From Paraphysomonas bandaiensis (lineage: Eukaryota > Chrysophyceae), in assembly GCA_965644295.1 (NCBI GenBank), contig CBFFRP010000417.1, positions 1 through 45,765 of the forward strand: DNA of 45,765 nucleotides. Reading direction: 5' to 3'. A program made the translations under genes and the position numbers. The notes beneath the pieces are model-generated. The model was not told the DNA's origin. It saw only the letters and a program-made list of their open reading frames with translations, and did no database searches. Below are positions 20,385 through 30,672 of the stretch, piece after piece (position 1 is the first letter of the stretch; the number at the start of each line of letters is the position of its first letter).

Positions 20385-22012
20385 GTTTCTTGCTATTTAA
20401 TCGCGTACTTGCGAGTCTCTTATTTTGTTTTGACCCCACTTGGTCCTTTATTTTCTTTTGACCTTCTGGTCGGTCCTTTATTTTCTTTGGATGTTTCGCA
20501 TGATAAAGTGCATACAATTGTAATCACTTCAGCTCATGCAAAGTCAACGCATACATACCACAAACCAGCAGTACATATTCGTATCTACTTTAACTCTGTC
20601 GTATGTATGATTTTACGTAACATCGTTTTTTGTTTTGGATTTTGAATATTTTCTTTCTCCAGTGTGGAATTTAATTACGAGTTGAATGAAAGTAATAAAG
20701 TTCAACACTGATGGCTACATACTTCTTCTTGTTGACCAAACTAAGCCACCCTCTACTACATAGTCAATATCCGATTTTAAGTAAATCTCAATGGGTGTAA
20801 CATAATATAAATTAAGTAGTAGAAATAATATATATTAGTGAATATACAAGAGAAAAAAAACAATTCAAAATAATAATTTAGTTAATCTAGCACTTGTAGT
20901 GCTCCTATACTACTCGACATCAATGACATATATTTGGAAAGCAAGATTTAGTACTATGAATCGTATGAATACTGAGGTGGCCAGGTTCCCTCTGCCCTTT
21001 ATCCAGTGCAAGCTGTTGCTGAGCTCCCGCTGTTCCTCAAGAGGGGTACCTTATGTCCCATGGATCAATAGTCGACCCACTATGAGTCTGGGTGTTCAAC
21101 CATTGAAAAGTTTAGGACAGCAATCAGTCATGACGGGGGAAGCGCCAGTTGGTTTGACCACATCCACAGTTCCAATAACATTCGGCCAAGGATCACTGGT
21201 GGGCTGCGTCAACATGGATCCCTCTACGTTCCACTGCGTGCAGAGCCCCGTGCAATGAATTTCACTGTCTACATGTGCTGTTCCACATGCCTCACCCTGA
21301 CCCCTGTAGAATAGTGAACTTTCAATCCGGGCGTCACCCTGAGCCCTAAATAGCTCCAGAGTCCTCCCCCTTTCCTCCTCAATTCACCAGAGCCTCCATT
21401 TCGCTCCAGAGGTGCAGCATTATAGTCATCGTCTGGCTAATCTAAACACACGCTTATTTCAGAAATGTGATGCACAATGCCGCAGAGGAGAGCATATACT
21501 CAAAGTAGTGTGCTGATAGTATTGCGCATATAATGAGCAATAGTTGAGTGTATATCTACAGGTCAGATGAGGTCATTCGCAGGTGTGGTGTGCAGGCGTA
21601 TCTAAATCGACCCCTTTCCCCAACCAGAACTTATCACCATAAATACTGCGAATCAGTTGAAAGTAAGAGCACCATCGTGTCAAGCACTATGAATTTAGTC
21701 TACCTGTATCGCCACATGGCCGCTATGAGCAATGACCATCTCCAAATACTCCAATTTATTTTAAGTGACTGTGATTTGCAGTCATCTGAGAGGGAAAAAA
21801 CGGCCATTTTGAAAAACCAAAAACTGAAATGAGGTCAAAAACCTCTTAAGGGGCTCACTTTGAGGATGAATATCAAAAGATTCAGATTATGAGTGCAGTT
21901 CGTCACTTAGAATGAAATATGGGTAAAATCACTACGTTTCTAATGATGCTTTCACTGCAATCAGACATGCATTGAGTGTTATTTTAAGTGCATCTGAAAA
22001 GTGCAAAAAAAA

Positions 22013-22037
22013 CGGCCATAATAGATACCTGCCTTCC
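22013..22037 (-). repeat. Right terminal inverted repeat
   Basis: Plus-strand cggccataatagatacctgc followed by cttcc; the inverse of the left TIR with two mismatches. Followed by TA. Confidence 0.85.
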
Positions 22038-22088
22038 TACATACATACATACATACATACATACATACATACATACATACATACATAC
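22038..22088. repeat. (TACA)n microsatellite
   Basis: About 12 units of TACA directly abutting the transposon's right end. The same tetranucleotide, on the other strand, makes the 625-bp array at 29854. Confidence 0.95.
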
Positions 22089-22562
22089 TAACGTATCGGT
22101 AATCAGCATCATATTTTTAGGAAATTAATTGAAGCAAAAATACCCTATAAAACTGCAATACAACTACTGCTGGAATACAGATAATTGTTGTCTCAATATT
22201 AGAGGCATCTTCGAACAAAAATATACAAAGCAAACACTGTACATACATACATACCATTTTGTACCCCACACAGCAGTATGGTGAACTGCTTCCCGTATCC
22301 ATCAAGTGCAAGTGCAATCGTATACCGGTATTGCCCTATATACAGAGGCTTGTACCCTGGGTGTACACACCTATACTCCTGTACATACGTACATCTAGAC
22401 TTCGCTCCCTGTTTTTTATCGTTGGAGTATATGCAGTGCAGTAGATGTACGTGCAGTAGCTATGCTGCCTATAATTGATAACAATATCCAGTCGATTAAA
22501 TACACACATCACTCAACCATTCCACCAATCACACCTTGATTCTTATATATCACCACCTCACA

Positions 22563-24780
22563 ATGTCTTCCATGAATGGAATGGCTTCAAAGTCCCCCTC
22601 TGTTGCTAAGAATACACGACGATCTAGTCCTGGGCCCGGCCTTAAGCCCTCTAATGGTTCATCTCGCCGTCCACAGACTCCTAACACCACATCTAAAGTA
22701 CCAGTGAACTCTACTAATGGTGATTCATCTCCTCGTAGCAACTCAACCACTAGAAGAGAGCAGGTTATGCGCATGCGTGAGCAGAAACTCAGAGAGCAGG
22801 AGGAGAACCTGACCTTTAAGCCAACTATTAAGCGAAGGGCTCAGAGGGACTCAACAGAGGGACCAACTAGTCCTGATGGTACTTTTAATAAGCTCTATGA
22901 AGAGGCTAGACAGCGGAAGGAAAAGAGTGCTTCTCTTGCCGCGAAGATTGCACCTCCCTTTAAACCCAACATCAGTGAGTTGGCCAAGTCGAAGGGCCGG
23001 GCGAGTACCCCTGAGGCAACGGCTGCGCGTCTTTATGGGACCACAGGAGCTGGTAGGCCAGCTCCGAAAGATCCTCCCAAACAAGAGGCTCCTACATTCA
23101 GACCACAGATTTCGAAAAGAGGGCAAGCTCTCGAGAGGGGCAGGGACATGTCTCCCGCTACGAGACTTTACGCACAGGTACCACCGACGAACACATGTTA
23201 TGCATGCCTATGTACGTTGAGTCAGTAGAATGCAATATACAAGCTTACTGTTATTGTACGGCCTCTTTTTGTGATTTGGTTGTTACATAATTTCGCCTAC
23301 TTGCTAGGCTCAAGCTAGCCAGGCGAGATTCGAAGAGCGCAAGCAGCGTATTGATCAAGAGAAGGTCAAAGACTGTACGTTTGCTCCAAAAACTAATGTT
23401 GGGAGAAGTGGTAGTTCGGGTAGGGTGAATTCCAAGACTAGCACTAAAAAGGACCCTACTGAAAATATAGCTACTCGTATGGCCCGCTACAACGAGCTAA
23501 GACAGCAAAAGATCGAGTCCCTCAAACAAGCACGACAGGCGGAGTTGTCCCAGTCAGCAACGTTTAAACCGACATCCTTTACATCCAAACATAAGCCTAG
23601 GGCCTCTACAGGGGGGGTGCCAGAGAGACAGGGTAGTCCTACAAGAGAGAGTGTTTTTACTAGACTCTCTCACGCGACTCCAAAGAAGCAGCAGGAAGCA
23701 CGCGAGGAGGACAAAGAGCTCACCTTCCGCCCCAACCTGATCGCCAAGCGTGATGTGTCGGTGAGAGCATGCGTATTCACAATTCATCTTTGTTGTAATG
23801 CTCTATGTTCTATCAGCCCAAACCAGGGGATCATGCATATGAGAACGTACACGATCGCCTCTATACAGAGGGCACACAAAGGATGCGGGAATTGGAGCAG
23901 GAGGTACGACCAGATTGTCATGATTATTTTTAGTAGGATAGTGGTGGCTACGTGTTTGTATTTTTATAAAAAAGTGTAGTGGTACTAATTACGTGTGCTT
24001 GCAGAAAGAAGAATTACGTAAGGAATTGGAGAAGGACCTCACATTTGCCCCGAATGTATGTGGTGTAGATGATGTGCTTTGTGCAAATGTATGCTTATGC
24101 CACTCGTTGTGGTGTGGTTGTGCAGGTTCGCAGGCGTAATGATGGTGGGGAAGGGGTCCGTGATAGTCTTAAAGGACCGGTATTCGAACGTCTTTCTGCC
24201 AGTAGGCAGTATGTGGACCAAATACTCACACAGATAAAATCTGAGTTCGAGATGGATGGATGTACTTTTCATCCCACTATTAATCCAACCTCGGAGGCCT
24301 TGGCCAAGTATGCAATCTGTATTCTATCTGCGTTATGGCGGTGACACTGTTCTTCGTAGGCACAATAGCACTCCTGTGCATCTACGCCTGGCTTCGGAGG
24401 CCGAGAGACTGAGGGAAGAGAACGAGAAGTTGCGGCAGAAAAAGCTGGAGGAGGAGACAAAAGACTGCACATTCGCACCAGAGCTCAGCCACGCTTTCAC
24501 CCACAGACACAACCATGGCCACGCGGTTTTTACCAAGAGTGAGTCAGACACAAGTGTTTTTGAACGATTGGCTAGGGATGCGCACAGACAGAGTGGAAAT
24601 GGGGATGGCACATCTACAGGAGAGAAGTGGATCACCAGTAGCACCTCTCTTCCTCCCCCCCCTCCTGCAGCAGCGGAAATTCATCTTACCCCTGAGCGCG
24701 CTAATAGTCTTGGCACTGAAGCCGCAGTGGCCCCGCCTGCTCCGCCTCAGCTTTCGGAGATGGACCAAGAGATGTACTGA
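22563..24780 (+). CDS. Coiled-coil protein with nine TFxP motifs (six exons)
   Basis: Exons 22563-23177, 23308-23760, 23817-23903, 24005-24055, 24126-24307 and 24360-24780 give 602 aa; introns are 130, 56, 101, 70 and 52 nt. ATG at 22563 was preferred to an upstream one at 22536 because it starts the Ser/Pro-rich head. The protein alternates three elements: an RLY/RLxxxA motif (KLYEEA, RLYGTT, RLYAQA, TRLSHA, DRLYTEG, ERLSAS, ERLARDA), a charged Glu/Lys/Arg helix, and TFxP or PFKP (nine times: TFKP, PFKP, TFRP, TFAP, TFKP, TFRP, TFAP, TFHP, TFAP). Similar Phe-x-Pro repeats occur in long coiled-coil proteins of flagellated protists; a cytoskeletal or axonemal scaffold role is inference. The tail is Pro/Ala-rich. 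No enzyme motif seen. Confidence 0.8.
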
Positions 24781-25490
24781 GAGGAGGCTTGGTCTGCGTG
24801 TGTGGACCACGTGCCGGTGTACTGGTCAGATGACCTGCTCGTACCGCAACTCTTTTTGACAAAATATATCTGTTGTGGTCGAATAGTTAATAATAGTAAT
24901 CGTAGGATGTGTGTAATGGTATCAGTCTTGAAACGTATTGTGCGTTTCCGTCATATCTTAATAATTTACGAGAATTTACGTGTGTGGATTTGAGACCATC
25001 ATTAACGTTGCAAAGTGAATGCGGTCATAACGGGAACGAAAATTGGTCACTTCAATTTCTGTTCTAATATTTAATTCAATGTTGTTTCTTATTCCCATTT
25101 TGTCTCAAAAAATTGTTGATCAGAATTTTGATATTCATAGCCAATTTGGAGCAGTGTCACATGGTCTTCTCGGGTTTGGGTCACGTCGTGCTTGTCAGAA
25201 TTATGTTCCTCACATCATACACACAGCATGCGAATCAGTTGCACTTGCAGGAGTTAAGAGTGATGTACATATATGTGATAATGATGTCAGTGACAACCCT
25301 CAACAAAGTCGGACTCGCACCTTTTCGTGGTGTTCTGGGGGATAAGTACCGGAGATATTTCTCCGGGAAACTAACGTGAGCCGCATATTATACAGTCAGC
25401 AGATATATTGTTCTGCCCACTCATAGCCAAATGCTTGTGTGGTACAAGGGACACTAATAAGTGTCACTTGTGTAGACGTCTTTGGGCCCT

Positions 25491-25610
25491 GACGAATAAA
25501 CAGGCATCCGGGAATGGGCCCACCTCAAGGGCATCCGGGACAGGGCCCACCAGAAGGGTAACCGGGGTATTGGGCTGCCTGCTGAAGTTAAGCATCCGGG
25601 ATGTTCACCT
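25491..25610 (+). repeat. Dispersed repeat, copy B
   Basis: Matches the reverse complement of 15505-15597, with about 27 extra bases in the middle. The motif gcatccggga occurs three times within it (with one variant), so the extra stretch may be an internal duplication. Confidence 0.8.
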
Positions 25611-27030
25611 TAAGAACTCAAAACACCTGAAGTCAGCAGATGTCAGGTATATCAACATTCTGCTTGCTCCCTGCGTTTGCTTTGAGTGATTGATGCTGAG
25701 TATGAGTTCACATTATTCGGTATCTGTGTGGCCGGCCAATGACCGAGGTAATGCGTCAAACTTTCCTCATGGATGCATGGCAATGGCAATGATGTGATTA
25801 GACCTGTCATGTCTTCTCACACGTCTACTGCCTAGTCTTGGTTTCTCCTGACCCAGGTCATTGAGATTATATCAAGGCTCTGGCACTGTTCTCCAAGCAG
25901 TGTCAGGTACATTTGTGGTGCTTTTATGTTATTCTTGCTTAGTAGGTTTTCATCCGAGCGGGGAAGGTGCACGGTTTCCTACTAGTGTAAGTCACTCGGG
26001 AGAAGAGTGCAAGGTGGATGCATGTGCTGGATGAGTGCACACAATGGAGGGAAGACATTGGAGTCAGCTTGAATTTGTAACAGATTTTGGTAGATGTCTG
26101 TTTCATGCGTCAGTGTGCAAAATTACACCAGTGAGACCGCTTCGTGACCGTGGGAGGACCCGGCGCTATAGCTACTTTATTCTCCCTTCCAGACTACCTG
26201 CTGCTGTGAATACCACCTTGAAGAGGGCCCTAAAGATCTGCCGCATATACAGGAGACATATGCCGAAGACACCGACCGCAAGTTGTTTGTGTTAGGACAA
26301 GTAGATTGGGCAGGAGCGTATGATCCGGCTTAAACACGCAACTCGTCGTATGCCCATGTAGCTAACTAAATCGTGTTGTATAGTTGAGCACTTGTCGGTG
26401 CATGCAATAGTAACTAGATGAGAGTCATGTTATGCATAGTGTCGCGCGAGTTGTTAGGTTGGTCGCGGCAACGCACAAGCTTGCGCTTCTTAATAATCAG
26501 ATTTTCAACATGTCAGTGACAACAAGAAGCCTCACGTGACTACAATTTATCACACTCATTATCATATTTATGTAAGAATTTAAAATTTAAATGCCTTGTA
26601 GCTGATATTTCCTCAGTATATTTGTTGCAGCTCTTATTCAAATTTGGGAATTTATTGTTTTGAGTTACAATCGTCATTGATTTGAAACAATAATTTGATT
26701 TTCATTTGTTTTTTTAAAGTTAATCAGGGAGCACCTATTTTCTCGTACCGCAAGCAATACATTTTAGGTATATTAGATCCTCAACATCATTATTAATATA
26801 TATAAGCAACAATTAAACCTAGGAGTTTTAGAAGTACTGTCCCTTTCTACAAATTTTAGGATTAATGTCGGTGCATGTTGTTGTCATATCTGTGCATTGT
26901 AATTGATATAAAAATATAAGTGACACTGATGCCCCCCAGACGGCAAGATTTCATGACGTTTGGTTCGAAGGGAACTTGAAGAAATATATGGATATTCTGT
27001 TCAGAGAACGAAGAAGAGATTATTCCTGTT

Positions 27031-27252
27031 TATGCTACTTGAGCGGTGGAGTCCTGTCAATGCTACTATGAAATATCTCTTTTTCTATACTCTAATTCTG
27101 CTTTGACCTGATCTATGCTGCGTTGATTTCACTTTACCTGCTATGCTACTTGAGCGGTGGAGTCCTGTCAATGCTACTATGAAATATCTCTTTTTCTATA
27201 CTCTAATTCTGCTTTGACCTGATCTATGCTGCGTTGATTTCACTTTACCTGC
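27031..27252. repeat. Exact 111-bp tandem duplication
   Basis: 27031-27141 is repeated without a visible difference at 27142-27252. Each copy begins tatgctacttgagcggtgga and ends cactttacctgc. Non-coding. Confidence 0.96.
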
Positions 27253-27656
27253 TGTGTGACTTCATCGTTCTTTAATGCGTAGTTATATGTGAGTACGTTT
27301 TATGACTAGGTTTATAACTAACAATGACTAGTAGGTTGAATCATTTATTACTTTATCTAATAACCAGGCAGCTAAAAGTTATAAGTAATATGTCTTTTGA
27401 AAGAAATATCTTTGTTAAAAATAATAACATTCTCGAAAGAATGGAAATTCATTATTAGAAGATGTATGCCAATTGAATGATCACACGTTATCATCCAAGC
27501 GTTAACACGAAATCTCTACATAACATCTCTCGTCTACCTAGATATCTGCATTCCATAATCGAATTTACCCAATAAAATGTCCTAACCAAACCACTTCGAC
27601 TGCACTTTTCACTTTTTCTATTCAAGCACATCTTGGCTAGCAGCAGTGACACCTTT

Positions 27657-29746
27657 CTAGTCCACTTTGATGGACCCGTATATCTGGGTATTGAACCAGT
27701 AACACGCGTTGAAGCCAATGGTTCCCGTAATTAGGAAGAATGTGAGGGAGATAACACTCATGTACCCAAAGTATATGAGAATTGGTACTGTCCCATCCAA
27801 ATCGAGTTCGGTCATGTAATACCAGATGGAATAGATGAATGTGTACCCCGCGCATGCTCCAGAAGTGAGGAAGGATCGCCACCACCAATGGTAGTCTTCG
27901 TTGCAGAGCTGGAAGTAGCAGAGTAGAATAGATATTTCAGCACAGGTGACAACCAGCACTATCATAACCAAGAAGAGAAACCCAAATATGTAGTAGATCT
28001 GGTGGAGCCATAGAGCAGAAAGAATAAAGAATAGCTCCACAGAGACTGCTCCGAAGGGCAATACCCCTCCCAAAGCGATGGTGATCACAGGATGCAAGTA
28101 CCAAGCCTGTGTGGGGATAAGCCGAGGAATTTGATTCGTACGTACGGGGTGTGTGGGTGCCTCTTTTTTGTATCCAAAGAATGAACCGAGAAAGACAAGG
28201 GGAACGGAGACACAGAACCACAGAAAGAGGAGGGTAAAGAAAGTGCTCAAAGGGATGGCTCCACTGGATCCCTCAGTCAAGAGCGCAAAATTTAGTGTGA
28301 AGTACACAACAAATACAACTCCAGGGTAAAACAGAGCCGTCAGTACTGTAGCGCGCTTCCATTCTGTCCCGCGGAACATCTTGTAGGTCCTGGAAGAGTG
28401 ATACCCCGCAAACGAGCCCATGAACACGAAGAGCAAGATGAAGGCAGTTGTTAGGGACCCACGGTTGTCCGGAGAGAGCAAGCCCAGAAGAGAGAAGGTG
28501 AGTGTCGCGACGCTCATGCATATCAACTGTACACCAGTACCAACAAATACACTGCGAGAAAAAGTAAATGTAACTTAGAATAGTCATATATAGCTCCCAC
28601 CTGAGGAGCATAGGGAAAGTGGTAGGTGGGCGAAACACGTCTCCATGACACATCTTCCATCCGCTCTCTTCCCGAGCTTCATCACTGGTAGCCATTTCAT
28701 TATAGCTGGCGATATCTTTTCTGAGGGCGCGTAGCAGGATCATAGCGATCATCACAGTGAGGAAGAGTACTATCATGATGCTGTTGGTAATGCTGAACCA
28801 ATGGACCTTGTCGCTACCCGGAGAATCTAAAATATAGGTGTCCCAGCGATTGGCCCACTCCATGTCAGAGGATTCCCAGTAAACGTCGTAAGAGAACACC
28901 ACAGTTTCGCCCCTCTTCACCTGCTGGAAGTTGTTCCTGTCATTGGTGGGATTTGTGACAGAATTACATGTGTTGAGAGTAGTCACGCCTTTCACGAATC
29001 TTTCATCATTCCAGGTGTGATGAATAGACATAGGTTCTACGCGGAATCCTACTATCTTGGCAGGAGGGACACCCTTGGAGGGATCAAGCTCCTCATTTTC
29101 CTCCGCGGTGTTGTCATGATACTGGATAATGATGCGGATGTGGTTATTCAAATAGCGCTTCACCACCCCATTCTCAATAGATGTAAACCCAATAGGGAAC
29201 CCACGATGGAAAGTGTCATCAGTTCTATCACGCACACCCACGGGGAGGTTGTCTACAATCCAGTGCACGCGGTACTCCTCATCAATAGCCTTGGAGAACT
29301 CATCTGCCCCCGTGCGGCGGAGAGTGGTCACACACGCCACCTCACATGCCTTGGGTACCTTCATTTGAATCTACACATAGATTATTCAGTCATATTCTAC
29401 AGAAGTATTATATATATTACCCTGTAAACTGAATTTTCAATTCTATCGCCGCTGAGAACTTCGCCGAGATTCTCAGACTGTTCTCTGGCATGCTTCGGCT
29501 TACAATACGGCAACGCGTAATAGTCATAAGGAATCTGCGTCTTCGTAGATGTGAGTTTAGTCACGAAGAGTTTGACCTGTAAATATATATATATGAGGGA
29601 TCTAACTGTGATATATATATGGGTATATTTATTACATCTTCATATTGTTCATAGGAGTAGGGCGCCACACCAGGAAGATAAAACGATGCTGAGACATGTG
29701 AGGCTAAGAGGGAGAGGAAGAGGATAATACAAGATGGGGATATCAT
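27657..29746 (-). CDS. Nonaspanin, TM9SF/EMP70 family (four exons)
   Basis: Exons 29746-29636, 29576-29421, 29370-28601 and 28551-27657 give 643 aa, a normal family length. Introns are only 59, 50 and 49 nt. Residues 1 to about 21 are a signal peptide (MISPSCIILFLSLLASHVSA), then the conserved start of mature nonaspanins (SFYLPGVAPYSYEQYEDV). The lumenal domain runs to about residue 275; one TM at 277-305 is followed by eight more in the C-terminal half. The protein ends GSIKVD, the KxD-type Golgi retention/COPI signal of TM9SF proteins (established). The family works in Golgi/endosome membranes in sorting of TM-rich cargo, adhesion and phagocytosis. ATG at 29746 chosen because it starts the signal peptide. 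A huge microsatellite begins 108 bp upstream. Confidence 0.93.
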
Positions 29747-29853
29747 GGTTAATTTAATTCCCACTGTGTATGTGTATGTTAGATATGTGTTGAGGGGATT
29801 TTAAATGCGCTGCGGAGGCATGAAATATGAAGCTGCAGGTGAGTGACTGGGAC

Positions 29854-30478
29854 TGTATGTATGTATGTATGTATGTATGTATGTATGTATGTATGTATGT
29901 ATGTATGTATGTATGTATGTATGTATGTATGTATGTATGTATGTATGTATGTATGTATGTATGTATGTATGTATGTATGTATGTATGTATGTATGTATGT
30001 ATGTATGTATGTATGTATGTATGTATGTATGTATGTATGTATGTATGTATGTATGTATGTATGTATGTATGTATGTATGTATGTATGTATGTATGTATGT
30101 ATGTATGTATGTATGTATGTATGTATGTATGTATGTATGTATGTATGTATGTATGTATGTATGTATGTATGTATGTATGTATGTATGTATGTATGTATGT
30201 ATGTATGTATGTATGTATGTATGTATGTATGTATGTATGTATGTATGTATGTATGTATGTATGTATGTATGTATGTATGTATGTATGTATGTATGTATGT
30301 ATGTATGTATGTATGTATGTATGTATGTATGTATGTATGTATGTATGTATGTATGTATGTATGTATGTATGTATGTATGTATGTATGTATGTATGTATGT
30401 ATGTATGTATGTATGTATGTATGTATGTATGTATGTATGTATGTATGTATGTATGTATGTATGTATGTATGTATGTAT
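29854..30478. repeat. 625-bp (ATGT)n microsatellite
   Basis: About 156 uninterrupted units, no interruption noticed. The stop-free Met-Tyr-Val-Cys frames through it are artefacts, not genes. It lies in the spacer between the 5' end of the TM9SF gene (minus) and the Crinkler-type relic (plus); the short sequence on each side shows no other feature. Confidence 0.98.
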
Positions 30479-30672
30479 ACAGCCGTTAACCTGCTGCTGC
30501 TGAGGCTATTTTCATTATCATAATCAGAACTGGGAACTGCTTTTCTCTGTGAATTCGTTTGGTCTACGCGGGAAGTTGCCGCTTACAGCTTTTAAAATCA
30601 ACAAAGTGTAGAGAGTATTTCTTCTACAAAATGTAGCTCTTTAAAATTAAGAACAACTCATAGAGTTTTAAA

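Larger units (their letters stand above)
17628..22037 (+). mobile_element. Complete pogo/Tc1-superfamily DNA transposon (4410 bp)
   Basis: Terminal inverted repeats begin ggaaggcaggta at 17628 and, inverted, at 22037; over 25 nt they match at 23 positions, ending atggccg. TA dinucleotides flank both ends (17626-17627 and 22038-22039), as expected for Tc1/mariner/pogo target duplication. A spliced DD35D transposase lies inside on the plus strand, near the left end. The motif aaaaaacggccat, part of the right TIR, is repeated at about 21797, suggesting subterminal repeats. The insertion site sits beside TACA microsatellite sequence on both sides. Confidence 0.85.
20385..22562. other. Non-coding 3' part of the transposon and following spacer
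   Basis: About 1.65 kb inside the element has no convincing gene; one 119-codon open frame at 20899-21258 matches nothing I know and has no clear coding character. After the right TIR lie a TACA microsatellite and about 475 bp of upstream region of the next gene. Confidence 0.5.
24781..27656. other. Long gene-poor stretch
   Basis: Nearly 2.9 kb between the convergent TFxP and TM9SF genes. It holds a dispersed repeat (25491-25610) and a 111-bp tandem duplication (27031-27252). An 86-codon open frame at 26035-26295 is basic and unrecognised and could be a relic of a mobile element. No RNA gene was recognised. Confidence 0.5.

Noticed and set aside
20899-21258. 119-residue open frame inside the transposon as an accessory gene
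   Set aside because: Low-information sequence without a recognisable domain; may be chance. Transcripts would be needed.
25561-25610. Possible 5S rRNA or 5S-derived SINE (gaagttaagc resembles the 5S A-box)
   Set aside because: Only about ten bases agree; the rest of the repeat does not follow 5S sequence or folding, and copy A has changed the same bases.
26035-26295. 86-residue basic open frame as a gene
   Set aside because: No recognisable family, no intron or regulatory support, and stops surround it; noted only as a possible relic.
29827-30523. Three overlapping frames encoding Met-Tyr-Val-Cys repeats
   Set aside because: They are translations of the pure ATGT microsatellite in frames without stop codons; no coding evidence.
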